A stretch of DNA of 64,000 bases, from assembly GCF_000012485.1 (NCBI RefSeq), contig NC_007512.1, positions 993,001 to 1,057,000 on the forward strand. The letters run 5' to 3'. The notes under the pieces were generated by a model. It was not told where the DNA came from and did no database searches. It saw only the letters and a program-made list of their open reading frames with translations. Below, piece after piece: positions 52,895 through 63,338 of this stretch. How positions within the stretch are numbered: the stretch's first letter is position 1; each line of letters opens with the position of its first letter. The position numbers and the translations under genes are program-made. The DNA is from Pelodictyon luteolum DSM 273 (GTDB taxonomy: Bacteria > Bacteroidota > Chlorobiia > Chlorobiales > Chlorobiaceae).

Positions 52895-54253
52895 TTATTC
52901 TCCCGCCGGGACAGCGAAAAAGACCGCCATGTTCGATAAACAGCCGATGACGAGCCCGTCGACATGGAAGGGAGCAGAGAGGAGATTGTTCCACACGAGC
53001 GCCATCATGATGCCTGCAGCCGCTCCCGCGATGAAGCGGCGGCGCGTTGCCCTGAAGCCGAGGATTGCGGCGCCGAGCGGCACGAGTACGGTCGGTGCCC
53101 AGAAGTTGTAGGCATAGATCAAAATGTCGAGCAGGCTTTCAATCGAGAGCGCGAAGACGATCGAGATGACCCCGACGGCAAGGGTTGTGAGGCGGGCGAG
53201 CATCAGTTCCGTTTCTGGTGCCGCAGGAGTTTTCTGGAGCGGACGGACGATGTCGTTGCTGAACGCGATGGCCGCTCCGTTGAGGAACGAGTCGGCCGAG
53301 GACATGATGATGGAGATGACGGCCGCAATCACAAACCCCTGTGCCACCGGATGGAGCGAAGCCTTGATGACGTATGGCATGGCAAGGTTCGGGTTGATGG
53401 ATGGGTCAAGGGCGAGGGCCACAAGGCCGATGAGGCCCGTGACGGCAAAAAAAGGAATGGAAAACAGGCCGCTCATCATGGTGCCGCGGGAAACGTGACC
53501 TGTCGATTTGCCGATCAGGAGGCGCTGCACGTAAGGGGGAACAAGGGTTTCGCCAAGCAGGAAGGTGAGGAACAGGGCTCCGAGGGAGATCATGGCCCCC
53601 GGTTCGCCGGGGAGCTGGAGGTGTGTGGCAGGTATTTTTGCCGTCATGGCCTCCCAACCTCCTGCCTTCTGAATGCCGAAGTAGAGGGTGAGGGGGATGC
53701 CGATGGTCAGGACGATGAACTGGATGACGTCGGTCCAGACGACCGAGCGCATGCCGCCGAATGTTGCGTAGGCTATGACGATGCCGCAGCCGATGAGGAT
53801 GCCCGTTGTGCGGTCAATGCCGAGAAAGAGGTTGAAGATATAGCCCATCGCTCCGATCTGGGCGCCGAGGATGCCGGCGCAGAGAGCCACGCCGAATATG
53901 CCGCTGAAGATCCGCGCACCTTTTCCGTAGTGGGGTTCCATGATGTCTCCGACCGAGATGGCGTCGGGATAGCGCTCCATCCTGGGCGCGATGAAGGTGG
54001 CCACGAGGATCTCCTTCAGGCTGAACCCCCAGAGTGCAATAATGTTTGCGATGCCGATGAGGAATACCTTTTCTGCATTGCCCATCGAGAACCCTCCGCC
54101 GATGAACGATGCCGAGAGGGTCGCGAAAATGACCATGCTGCCGAACGACTTTTCGGCGACGGCATAATCTTTGAGGTTCTTGATGCCGCGTCCTGCCAGA
54201 AGTCCGACGATAAGGACGATGGCAAGGTAGACGATGACAATGATGTTCTGCAT
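52895..54253 (-). CDS. Sodium:solute symporter (SSS family)
   Basis: The 452-residue membrane protein has about twelve helices and SSS features (KNLKDYAVAEKSFGSMVIFA, ATLSASFIGGGFSMGNAEKV, YATFGGMRSVVWTDVIQFIV). It should couple Na+ influx to uptake of a small solute that cannot be named. It ends near BchC and is preceded by the holin-like gene. Confidence 0.9.
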   Translation of the reverse strand: MQNIIVIVYLAIVLIVGLLAGRGIKNLKDYAVAEKSFGSMVIFATLSASFIGGGFSMGNAEKVFLIGIANIIALWGFSLKEILVATFIAPRMERYPDAISVGDIMEPHYGKGARIFSGIFGVALCAGILGAQIGAMGYIFNLFLGIDRTTGILIGCGIVIAYATFGGMRSVVWTDVIQFIVLTIGIPLTLYFGIQKAGGWEAMTAKIPATHLQLPGEPGAMISLGALFLTFLLGETLVPPYVQRLLIGKSTGHVSRGTMMSGLFSIPFFAVTGLIGLVALALDPSINPNLAMPYVIKASLHPVAQGFVIAAVISIIMSSADSFLNGAAIAFSNDIVRPLQKTPAAPETELMLARLTTLAVGVISIVFALSIESLLDILIYAYNFWAPTVLVPLGAAILGFRATRRRFIAGAAAGIMMALVWNNLLSAPFHVDGLVIGCLSNMAVFFAVPAGE

Positions 54254-54295
54254 GTTGGGGGCGTTGTGGTTGATCGGTCGACGAGGGCCGGAGGC

Positions 54296-54637
54296 TCAGA
54301 GGTTGGCCAGAGAGCCGAGCATCCAGGCGATGGCGCTGATGCAGATCGAGCCTGCGGCAGCCCACCAGAAGCTCTCGATCGTAAAGCCGTCGACGATGGC
54401 GGCCGAGAGCTGCAGGAGCAGTGCGTTGATGACAATGAGAAAGATGCCGAGGCTGAGAAGGATGAACGGGATGGAAAAGAGGATCATGACAGGACGTACC
54501 ACGGTGTTGACGAGGCCGAGCACGAGGGCCACCAGAAGGGCGGCGCCGAATCCCCGGACATGGATGCCGGGAAGGAGGTGGGCCGTCAGATAGACGGCAA
54601 AGGCGTTGACAAGCCAGATAAGCAGGATGTGCATCAT
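54296..54637 (-). CDS. Phage-holin-IV-like four-helix membrane protein
   Basis: The 113-residue protein has four hydrophobic segments (ILLIWLVNAFAVYLTAHLLP, ALLVALVLGLVNTVVRPVMI, LSLGIFLIVINALLLQLSAA and the last WAAAGSICISAIAWMLG), a pattern seen in holin-superfamily-IV membrane proteins that are common in free-living bacteria. Despite the name, no phage genes lie near. Start could be 54637 or 54634. Confidence 0.82.
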   Translation of the reverse strand: MMHILLIWLVNAFAVYLTAHLLPGIHVRGFGAALLVALVLGLVNTVVRPVMILFSIPFILLSLGIFLIVINALLLQLSAAIVDGFTIESFWWAAAGSICISAIAWMLGSLANL

Positions 54638-54707
54638 GATGGCGGGTGGTTCAGGTTATTGGTGTATGCTCTTCATTCATGTTCATTCGACACTCAATCT
54701 TCAACGA

Positions 54708-56075
54708 TCATATCCCCATCGCGTCCAGCGCTTCCTGCAGGGTCCGGCATCCCTCGATGGTGAGGGGCAGCTTTTTGATGGCCGGTTTCAGTTCACGGGT
54801 ATTGGCTTCGGGAAGAACGATGCGCTGGAAGCCGAGGTGTGCCGCCTCCCTGATGCGCCGCTCGCTGTCGCTGATGGCCCGCAGCTCGCCCGACAGGCCG
54901 ATTTCTCCGCAGCATACCGAACTGGCGTCCTGCGGCCGGTTGAGAAGCCCTGAGGCGATGGCGGCGGCAATGGCGAGGTCGGATGCCGGTTCGACCAGCT
55001 TCAGACCTCCGGCGATTTTCACGAACACGTCCTGCCCCCAGGTTTCTATGCCGAGCCGTTTTTCAAGGACTGCGAGGATGATCGACATGCGCTTCAGGTC
55101 AAATCCTGTGCTGATGCGCTGCGGCATGGAGTAGTTGGTCTTGGCTACGAGCGCCTGCACTTCCACGAGCAGGGCCCTTGATCCCTCTATGGCGGCCAGC
55201 ACCGAGTTGCCGGGAACGTCGGTACGCCGGCCGGAAATGAAGAACTCCGAAGGGTTCGCCACCTCTTCCAGGCCGCACTCCTCCATGCGGAAGACGCCGA
55301 TTTCGTTGGTAGGTCCGAACCGGTTCTTCACCGAGCGGACGATCCGGTATCGCTGGTAGCCTTCGCCTTCGAACTGCAGGACGGTGTCGACCATGTGCTC
55401 CAGCGTTTTCGGACCGGCCAGCGAGCCCTCCTTGGTGATGTGACCGATGAGGGCGAGCATGAAGTTCTGGCGTTTGGCGGCATGGATGAGCATTGCGGCG
55501 CATTCGCGTATCTGGGTGACGGTGCCGGGGGAACTCTGGTACTGGCCGGAGTAGACGGTCTGTATGGAGTCCACGATGACGAGTGCGGGCTGTTCCTTCT
55601 CGATGGTCTCAAGGACTGCCTCAAGGTGCACTTCCGGAGCCAGCCAGAGGTTTTCGGCATGCAGCCTCAGGCGCGTGGCGCGTTCACGGATCTGGTTCGG
55701 TGACTCCTCGCCGGAGATGTAAAGCACTTTGGCGGGAGCGAGGCGTGCGGCGAGCTGGAGCATGAGGGTTGATTTGCCGATTCCCGGCTCGCCGCCGACG
55801 AGGATGGCCGAGGCCTGCATGAGGCCGCCGCCGAGCACGCGGTCGAGCTCCCCGATTCCGGTTTTCATCCGGTGGTACTCCTCGGGTGCCGCGGCGTGGA
55901 GGTTCTGGACAGCGGCTGCGCGCACGCCCTGAACCGCCTTGCCCTGTCTCGGCCCGTCTTCCTGCCGTATCTCTTCAAGCGTTCCCCAGCTCTGGCATTC
56001 AAAGCACCGTCCCTGATATTTCAGGGAGACGGCGCCGCAGTTCGAGCAGACGTACCTGGTGGCCTGGCGCGCCAT
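54708..56075 (-). CDS. radA: DNA repair protein RadA
   Basis: The 455-residue protein has an N-terminal zinc finger (CSNCGAVSLKYQGRCFECQSW), a RecA-like ATPase with Walker A VGGEPGIGKSTLMLQLAA, the KNRFG motif (SVKNRFGPTNEIGVFRMEE), and a C-terminal Lon-like domain (GGLKLVEPASDLAIAAAIAS). It drives branch migration in recombination. It lies 6 nt downstream of folD in transcription order, so the two share a transcript. Confidence 0.95.
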   Translation of the reverse strand: MARQATRYVCSNCGAVSLKYQGRCFECQSWGTLEEIRQEDGPRQGKAVQGVRAAAVQNLHAAAPEEYHRMKTGIGELDRVLGGGLMQASAILVGGEPGIGKSTLMLQLAARLAPAKVLYISGEESPNQIRERATRLRLHAENLWLAPEVHLEAVLETIEKEQPALVIVDSIQTVYSGQYQSSPGTVTQIRECAAMLIHAAKRQNFMLALIGHITKEGSLAGPKTLEHMVDTVLQFEGEGYQRYRIVRSVKNRFGPTNEIGVFRMEECGLEEVANPSEFFISGRRTDVPGNSVLAAIEGSRALLVEVQALVAKTNYSMPQRISTGFDLKRMSIILAVLEKRLGIETWGQDVFVKIAGGLKLVEPASDLAIAAAIASGLLNRPQDASSVCCGEIGLSGELRAISDSERRIREAAHLGFQRIVLPEANTRELKPAIKKLPLTIEGCRTLQEALDAMGI

Positions 56076-56081
56076 GCTCTC

Positions 56082-56969
56082 TCAGAGTCCGTTTGCGCGC
56101 TCGAAGGAGTGCAGGGTGTTTTTCAGAAGCATCGCAATGGTCATGGGTCCGACTCCACCGGGGACCGGGGTCATGGCTGCGGCCTTTGCCGATACCCCTT
56201 CATAGTCGACATCGCCGACGAGGCGGGTGCCGCTCTTCGTCGTGGGATCCTCTATGCGGTTGATGCCGACGTCGATGACGACCGCTCCCTGTTTGACCAT
56301 GTCTGCCGTCACGAACTTCGCCCTGCCGATTGCGGCAATGAGGATGTCGGCCTGGCGGGTGTAGGATGCGATGTCCTTCGTTGCCGAATGGCAGACGGTG
56401 ACGGTGCAGTTCGACTCCTTGAGTTTCTGCATCATGAGGTTGGCCATCGGCTTTCCGACAATGTTGCTGCGCCCGATCACCACGCAATGTTTCCCGCTGG
56501 TCTCGATGCCGTAGCGGCCGATGAGCTCAAGGATGCCGTAGGGGGTGCAGCTGACGAAGCACTTGTCGAGGTGGCCCATGACGAGGCGGCCGAGGTTCTC
56601 GGGGTGGAACCCGTCAACATCCTTTGCGGGGTCGATGGCCAGGGTGACGGCGAACTCGTCGATCTGTTTGGGGAGCGGCTGCTGTACCAGAATGCCGTGA
56701 ACGGCGGGATCCCGGTTGAGGGAGTCGATCACCTCAAGCAGATGTGCTTCGGGCGTATCTTCCTGCAGTTCGATGACGGATGAATTCATGCCGACCTCTT
56801 TGCAGGTTTTTGCTTTATTGCGTACATAGACCTCTGAGGCCGGATCGCTGCCGACAATGATGACGGTGAGCCCCGGGACCTTTCCGGTTATGGACCGGTA
56901 CGATTCCACACTGGCTTTGAGTTCTTCTTTCATGTCCAGCGAAACTTTCTTTCCGTCGATGATGAGCAT
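56082..56969 (-). CDS. folD: Methylene-THF dehydrogenase/cyclohydrolase FolD
   Basis: The 295-residue enzyme interconverts methylene- and formyl-tetrahydrofolate. SEVYVRNKAKTCKEVGM holds the Tyr-x3-Lys motif, GILVQQPLPKQ and DVDGFHPENLG are substrate loops, and VVIGRSNIVGKPMANLMMQ binds NADP; TPVPGGVGPMTIAML ends the fold. The start at 56969 (MLIIDGKKV) is the family start; 12 extra upstream residues are not conserved. It precedes radA. Confidence 0.95.
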   Translation of the reverse strand: MLIIDGKKVSLDMKEELKASVESYRSITGKVPGLTVIIVGSDPASEVYVRNKAKTCKEVGMNSSVIELQEDTPEAHLLEVIDSLNRDPAVHGILVQQPLPKQIDEFAVTLAIDPAKDVDGFHPENLGRLVMGHLDKCFVSCTPYGILELIGRYGIETSGKHCVVIGRSNIVGKPMANLMMQKLKESNCTVTVCHSATKDIASYTRQADILIAAIGRAKFVTADMVKQGAVVIDVGINRIEDPTTKSGTRLVGDVDYEGVSAKAAAMTPVPGGVGPMTIAMLLKNTLHSFERANGL

Positions 56970-57081
56970 GGTGGTTGTGCTTGGTGTTGTTGTGCAGTAC
57001 TGCATTGTGCCTTGCGTATTTCTGCCTATAGCTATGAAAAAATCGGCGAAACGGCAAACCCTGAAATCGGATGATTGAACG

Positions 57082-57654
57082 ATGGCAATGATTTCCGTCG
57101 GTGATGTCCTTGTCGACGGGGCGGTCCTCGACGCGTTTTTCTCCTGCGACCTTGATGCATGCGCCGGCTGCTGCTGTGTAGAAGGGGAGCTCGGCGCTCC
57201 GCTTACCCCCGCCGAGGCAGCCCTTCTGGAGCATCCGCCGGGACAGCTTCTCCGGATGCTTCCTGAAAAAAGCGCCCGCTGGATAGCGCGCCACGGATCG
57301 GTGGAGGTCTATCAGGGTACCCTCTATACCCGTACCGTAGACAGCCGGGAGTGCGTTTTTGCCGTCGAGCGTGACCGGGTGACGCTCTGCGCCATTGAAA
57401 TCGCTTTCCGGGAAGGCATTGCCGGTTACAATAAACCTCTTTCATGCAGGCTTTTCCCGATACGGGTGCGGAAAAAGTTCGGGTTGGCGTATCTTGTCTA
57501 TGAAGAGCACGCCATGTGCCGCGCTGCCCGAAGGCTCGGAGGGGAACTCCAGATGCCTCTTGTTGATTATCTTTCTACAGCCCTTGAAGAGCTTTACGGC
57601 AGAGAGTGGGTTGAAAGCCTTGCCGCGTTCCGGAAACCATCCTCCAAGAGTTGA
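57082..57654 (+). CDS. DUF3109 Cys-rich protein
   Basis: The 190-residue protein has the family opening FFSCDLDACAGCCCVEGELG with clustered Cys, then APLTPAEAALLE and a later CRLFPIRV and HAMCRAARR. The Cys arrangement suggests an Fe-S cluster or zinc. The function of DUF3109 is unknown. Its last base is the first base of the rpoN start codon (TGATG). Confidence 0.85.
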   Translation: MAMISVGDVLVDGAVLDAFFSCDLDACAGCCCVEGELGAPLTPAEAALLEHPPGQLLRMLPEKSARWIARHGSVEVYQGTLYTRTVDSRECVFAVERDRVTLCAIEIAFREGIAGYNKPLSCRLFPIRVRKKFGLAYLVYEEHAMCRAARRLGGELQMPLVDYLSTALEELYGREWVESLAAFRKPSSKS

Positions 57655-59096
57655 TGCCAGAATTCAGACTGCAGCAGAAACAGAAAGCACTTCTTTCAGT
57701 CCAGCAGATCCTGGGCAGCCAGCTGCTCCAGCTTCCGCTTGCGAGCCTTGAGCAGCGCATCAATGAGGAGCTGCAGGAAAATCCGCTTCTTGAGCCGGTC
57801 GAGGGAGCAAGGGACAGTATTGCAGAGCTCGGCGAGGCGGCTCCGACCGGCGAGATGTTCGACGAAATCGACCGCTTCAGCAAAAGTGCGCTCAAGGAGC
57901 AGGAACGGCTTTCGGCACGCCAGGATGCACGCGAAAGCATGCCCTCGTTCAGCTATGACAGGGGAGGGGGAGAGCATTTCTTTCAGGCGGTCCAGCATGA
58001 CAGCTTCCATGAAACCCTGCTCCGCCAGCTCGCCCTGCAGGAAGGAGTTGGGCGCACTGAAGTGCTTATCGCCATAGAGATCCTCGGCAATCTGGACGAA
58101 GACGGCTACTTCACCGAGGGGGCTTCGGTCATCCTCGACAGCTTGAGGCTGTCCGGCATGGAGGCAGAAGAGGAGGATATTGAGGAGATGCGCCGGAGGA
58201 TCCTCATGCTGGATCCTCCCGGCGTTGCGGCCCTGAACCTCCGGGAGCGCCTCCTCTCCCAGCTCGAACTTTCCCGGCGGGAGCATCCGCCAGCAGACCT
58301 GGAGGCAGCCCTTGACATTCTCCGGAACCATTTCGACGACTTCATCCACCGGCGGTTCGAACGCCTCCATAAGAAGCTCGATCTGACGAATCCCCGCCTT
58401 GAGGCGGCCATCGCCGTCATCACCGGCCTTGATCCGCACCCCGGGGTGTTCGTTGATGAAGGGGGGCACTACATCTCACCCGACTTCGTGGTGAACTACG
58501 AGAACGGATCGCTTTTTGCCTCCCTGAACGACCGCAGTGCGCTGTCGGTAAGGGTCAGCGACCAGTACCGGGACCTGTTGAAGACGAAACAGGGCTCGAA
58601 GGATGACCGGCAGTTCATCCGCCGCAATCTCCAGAAGGCCAACGAGTTCAAAAGCGCCCTTGAAACCCGACGCCAGACGCTCCTCAAGGTTATCGAGTCG
58701 CTCATGAAACATCAGTACCGTTTTTTTACCGACGGCCCGGCCTTTCTTCAGCCGCTCGGCATGAAAACCCTGGCCGCCGATACGGGCCTCGACATATCGA
58801 CCATCAGCCGTGCCGTCAACGGCAAATATGTGCAGACACGGTTCGGGGTATTCGAACTGCGGTACTTCTTCAGCGGCGGCATTCAGAATGACGAGGGTGA
58901 GGATGTGTCAAGCAAGATCATCCGCCAGCACCTCCGGGAGATGATCGAGGGGGAGGACGGGGCACGGCCGCTTTCCGACGACAGCCTGACTGCAGGGCTC
59001 GCCGCCAAAGGGTTCCAGATCGCCCGCAGGACGGTTGCAAAATACCGTGAACAAATGCAAATTCCAGTTGCAAGACTAAGAAAGAAAATATTTTAA
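57654..59096 (+). CDS. rpoN: RNA polymerase sigma-54 factor
   Basis: The 480-residue protein has the Gln/Leu-rich activator-contact region ([13 protein letters not shown] start, [20 protein letters not shown]), a core-binding part and the C-terminal RpoN box [20 protein letters not shown]. It directs RNA polymerase to -24/-12 promoters and needs enhancer-binding ATPases. No such activator is in the window. The ATG at 57654 shares its A with the DUF3109 stop. Confidence 0.95.
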   Translation: MPEFRLQQKQKALLSVQQILGSQLLQLPLASLEQRINEELQENPLLEPVEGARDSIAELGEAAPTGEMFDEIDRFSKSALKEQERLSARQDARESMPSFSYDRGGGEHFFQAVQHDSFHETLLRQLALQEGVGRTEVLIAIEILGNLDEDGYFTEGASVILDSLRLSGMEAEEEDIEEMRRRILMLDPPGVAALNLRERLLSQLELSRREHPPADLEAALDILRNHFDDFIHRRFERLHKKLDLTNPRLEAAIAVITGLDPHPGVFVDEGGHYISPDFVVNYENGSLFASLNDRSALSVRVSDQYRDLLKTKQGSKDDRQFIRRNLQKANEFKSALETRRQTLLKVIESLMKHQYRFFTDGPAFLQPLGMKTLAADTGLDISTISRAVNGKYVQTRFGVFELRYFFSGGIQNDEGEDVSSKIIRQHLREMIEGEDGARPLSDDSLTAGLAAKGFQIARRTVAKYREQMQIPVARLRKKIF

Positions 59097-59100
59097 TCGC

Positions 59101-59649
59101 ATGAAGCACCCAAAGAGGCCCGTGATCCGGTCAACCACCGTGATCGGCGTTCTGCGCGACGGCAAAGCCGCCCTCGGCAGCGACGGGCAGATGACGCTCG
59201 GCAACACGGTCGTCAAACACTCCACCCGCAAGATCCGTTCACTTTACCAGGGCCGGCTTCTGGCCGGGTTCGCCGGTGCCACAGCCGACGCCATCACGCT
59301 CCTCGACCGTTTCGAAGAGAAACTCGAGGCATATAACGGCAAGCTCGAACGCGCTGCCGTCGAACTCGCCCGTGACTGGCGGACCGACAAGTACCTCCGC
59401 CGCCTTGAGGCCATGCTTGCCATCGTCAGCAGTGAGCGGGCCCTCATCATCTCCGGCACGGGGGACGTCATTGAACCCGAAGACGGCATCGTCGCCATCG
59501 GCAGCGGAAGCATGTACGCCCTTGCCGCAGCCCGCTCCCTCATGAAGCATACGGGGCTCAGTGCCCGCGACATCGTCCGCGAAAGCCTCGAAACCGCCGC
59601 CGAGATCTGCATCTACACCAACAACCACATCGTGGTCGAAGAGGTGTAG
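59101..59649 (+). CDS. hslV: ATP-dependent protease subunit HslV
   Basis: The 182-residue N-terminal-nucleophile protease has a short propeptide ([11 protein letters not shown]) before [20 protein letters not shown], where the first Thr becomes the catalytic residue. The later [20 protein letters not shown] and [15 protein letters not shown] are typical. It forms a dodecamer capped by HslU, encoded 42 nt downstream. Confidence 0.95.
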   Translation: MKHPKRPVIRSTTVIGVLRDGKAALGSDGQMTLGNTVVKHSTRKIRSLYQGRLLAGFAGATADAITLLDRFEEKLEAYNGKLERAAVELARDWRTDKYLRRLEAMLAIVSSERALIISGTGDVIEPEDGIVAIGSGSMYALAAARSLMKHTGLSARDIVRESLETAAEICIYTNNHIVVEEV

Positions 59650-59691
59650 CCGGCAGAGAAAAGTATTTCAGCAATATTCTAATTCCTTGCA

Positions 59692-61140
<1,449 letters not shown>

Positions 61141-61157
61141 CCTTGACTGCGATCCAG

Positions 61158-61613
61158 ATGAACGCACCGCATATTCTCGTACTCAACGGCCCGAACCTTT
61201 CACGGCTCGGCAAACGCGAGCCGGGCATTTATGGCCACCGGACCCTTACGGACATCAACGCCGCCCTTGAGGCCGCATTTCCTGACGTGTCGTTTGAGTT
61301 CTTCCAGTCCGAGGACGAGGGGGAGATCATCGAGCGCCTTTACGACAGCGAAGACCGGAGGTCATGCGCCGGGGTTGTCCTGAACGCCGGGGCCCTGACC
61401 CATTATTCCATCGCCCTGCGCGACGCCATCAGTGCCGTCACCCTCCCCGTAGTGGAGGTGCATCTCTCCAACATCTATGCCCGTGAGGAGTTCCGCAGCA
61501 AATCGGTGATTTCAGCAGTATGCAGGGGGGTTGTCAGCGGGTTCGGCGAAGCGAGTTACCACCTCGGCGTGCAGGCTCTTCTTTCACTGGCTGAAGAGGG
61601 GCCGAAGCAGTAG
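61158..61613 (+). CDS. aroQ: Type II 3-dehydroquinate dehydratase
   Basis: The 151-residue protein has ILVLNGPNLSRLGKREPGIY with the catalytic Tyr and Arg region, FEFFQSEDEGEIIERLYDSE, VLNAGALTHYSIALRDAI and VEVHLSNIYAREEFRSKSVI (catalytic His and Ser/Arg). It dehydrates dehydroquinate in the shikimate path. The ATG at 61158 fits the family; a TTG at 61143 would add five residues. Confidence 0.95.
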   Translation: MNAPHILVLNGPNLSRLGKREPGIYGHRTLTDINAALEAAFPDVSFEFFQSEDEGEIIERLYDSEDRRSCAGVVLNAGALTHYSIALRDAISAVTLPVVEVHLSNIYAREEFRSKSVISAVCRGVVSGFGEASYHLGVQALLSLAEEGPKQ

Positions 61614-61633
61614 CAGGGAAGCCCGGCGGCCGC

Positions 61634-62446
61634 TCAGTCGTCCTTCAGCTTTTCGATGAGCCGGCGCATCTTCTGCAGGCGCCGGCGGTCGCTGTAGAAC
61701 AGGACGGGCTTGTCCAGTGCGGCCTGCATCAGCTGCACCGCTTTTTTCCTGTTGCCCATCTCAAGCTCCACAAGAGCCAGTTCGTGATAGTTGCGGATCA
61801 CCCTGGGGTCCAGGGTGATCGCCTTCCTGAACGTCTCCCTTGCCTCCAGGTATGAGCCTTTCGGCATCTTTCCGACGAATGTTCCCCCCATCATCCGCTT
61901 GAACCAGCTGATTGAGGCAGCCTGCCGGTAGTAGGAGCCCAGCATGGAGAGCGCCGTCTGCTCGTTCGGGTTCAGCCGGAGCGCAGTGTCGAGCTCGTGC
62001 TTGATTTCCTCTGCGTTGTGGAGTTTGTCTTTCGGTCCGCTCTTTTCCGACAGGAGGCCGAGAGCCGCTGCAAGCCAGGCATGGCCCGGTGCACTGGTGC
62101 TGTCAAGGGCAATGCTTTGCCGGCCGTAGTCAACCGCTTTACGGTAATGCACGATGCGTTCCCGGCGGCGGTCCGGGCGCAGCGATTCAGCGAGGCTCAC
62201 CTGGAGCCGGGCCATCTTCCAACGGGTTTCGGCGCTGGCCGGATCCTCTTTCAGCGCAATGCCGTAGAGCGAATCGGCGCTCTCATACTGCATTTTCCAG
62301 AATGCCCGGTCGCCCTCGTTGATGGCATGCAGGGCCTGCGTTTCGCCCATTGCGCAAGGGGTTCCGCCAATGGCAGACAAAGAGGTCACAATGGCACCGA
62401 GCGCTAAGGTGCGGAGGAGGCGGAGTGTCGGAGTGTAGTGCTTCAT
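61634..62446 (-). CDS. Exported TPR-repeat protein
   Basis: The 270-residue protein has a signal sequence (LRTLALGAIVTSLSAIGGTP) and tetratricopeptide-like helices (AFWKMQYESADSLYGIALKE, DPASAETRWKMARLQVSLAE, ALRLNPNEQTALSMLGSYYR, ELALVELEMGNRKKAVQLMQ). It is probably a periplasmic scaffold protein. It lies next to DoxX in one transcript direction. Confidence 0.8.
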   Translation of the reverse strand: MKHYTPTLRLLRTLALGAIVTSLSAIGGTPCAMGETQALHAINEGDRAFWKMQYESADSLYGIALKEDPASAETRWKMARLQVSLAESLRPDRRRERIVHYRKAVDYGRQSIALDSTSAPGHAWLAAALGLLSEKSGPKDKLHNAEEIKHELDTALRLNPNEQTALSMLGSYYRQAASISWFKRMMGGTFVGKMPKGSYLEARETFRKAITLDPRVIRNYHELALVELEMGNRKKAVQLMQAALDKPVLFYSDRRRLQKMRRLIEKLKDD

Positions 62447-62451
62447 GACCG

Positions 62452-62952
62452 TTATTTGAACCAGAGTGAGTCCGGATGTTTCCTGAGCAGACTCCGCTCA
62501 AGCCCGAGCCAGTGCCCTGAGGGAAGCACAATCATGAGAATGGAGTAGAGCATGAGGGGCGGCATCGACCAGTTGAAATACGCGCCGGCCGTGAAGTTCA
62601 GGAAGAGAAAGAGCGCGAAGGCAGCATTGGCCCTTACGGCGATGCCGAGAATGAGTCCCGCGGCGATGATGAGTTCTCCGAGGGTGACGATCCAGGCGAT
62701 CGGCATAGCCATCGGGATGGCGAAATACTCGAGGTAGAGCGCCTGCAGCGAGCCCGGCTCGAGTTCACTGAGCCGCAGGGTGAAGAATCCTTCCATCAGG
62801 TCGCTCCATAGCCACCCTTTCACCAGCTTGTGCCAGAACCCGTAGACAAAGATGGCGGCAAACAGGTATCGCCCGATGAGAAAGAGGATGACTCCTATGC
62901 TCTTCAGCGGATGCTGGCGCATCCAGCCGGCCTTCCATTCAAAATCGCTCAT
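62452..62952 (-). CDS. DoxX-family membrane protein
   Basis: The 166-residue protein has four membrane segments and DoxX-like features (LIGRYLFAAIFVYGFWHKLV, PMAWIVTLGELIIAAGLILG and ANAAFALFLFLNFTAGAYF). DoxX proteins take part in redox or quinone-linked membrane processes, but the role here is not known. It lies 5 nt upstream of the TPR gene in transcription order. Confidence 0.85.
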   Translation of the reverse strand: MSDFEWKAGWMRQHPLKSIGVILFLIGRYLFAAIFVYGFWHKLVKGWLWSDLMEGFFTLRLSELEPGSLQALYLEYFAIPMAMPIAWIVTLGELIIAAGLILGIAVRANAAFALFLFLNFTAGAYFNWSMPPLMLYSILMIVLPSGHWLGLERSLLRKHPDSLWFK

Positions 62953-63338
62953 GGTCCTTCACGAGAAAAAGTTGGAGGGTTGTTACGGGTCCTTCATTGA
63001 AAGTATACACAAATTCTGTCGCACATCCTGCAGTCTGCACTCTTTGGCCGGCTGGACATCCTCGCCGCATGACTCATGCGTGCGCTCAGCAGGGCATGTG
63101 CATTGGGGGAGTATGCGTCTTCAGGCGCGCAGTGCATCCTCTCTGATGATGGGTACGGCTTGTCAGGTATGAGGGGAAAGCAGCGTGTCTGATGACGTGT
63201 CGTCGTTCTCTGTGATTGATGCTGTTGATTTTCTCTGGACCAGGCTTGAACTATTGAGGGAAGCTTGAAAGATGTGGCGATTCTCGGGGCGTTGGGTGAA
63301 CGGCCCCCCGGCAGCATCGGCCGGGGGCTTCAGTTGAG
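62953..63338. other. Intergenic region with a hairpin
   Basis: No gene is recognised. CCCCCGGC (63305-63312) can pair with GCCGGGGG (63320-63327) around AGCATCG and may act as a weak terminator for the minus-strand gene that ends at 63339; there is no T-run. The left 150 bp probably hold the DoxX promoter. Confidence 0.45.

Noticed and set aside
52964..54763. 599-residue plus-strand open frame
   Set aside because: It mirrors the symporter and holin-like genes on the other strand; composition (Asp, Glu, His, Gly-rich) is typical of antisense frames.
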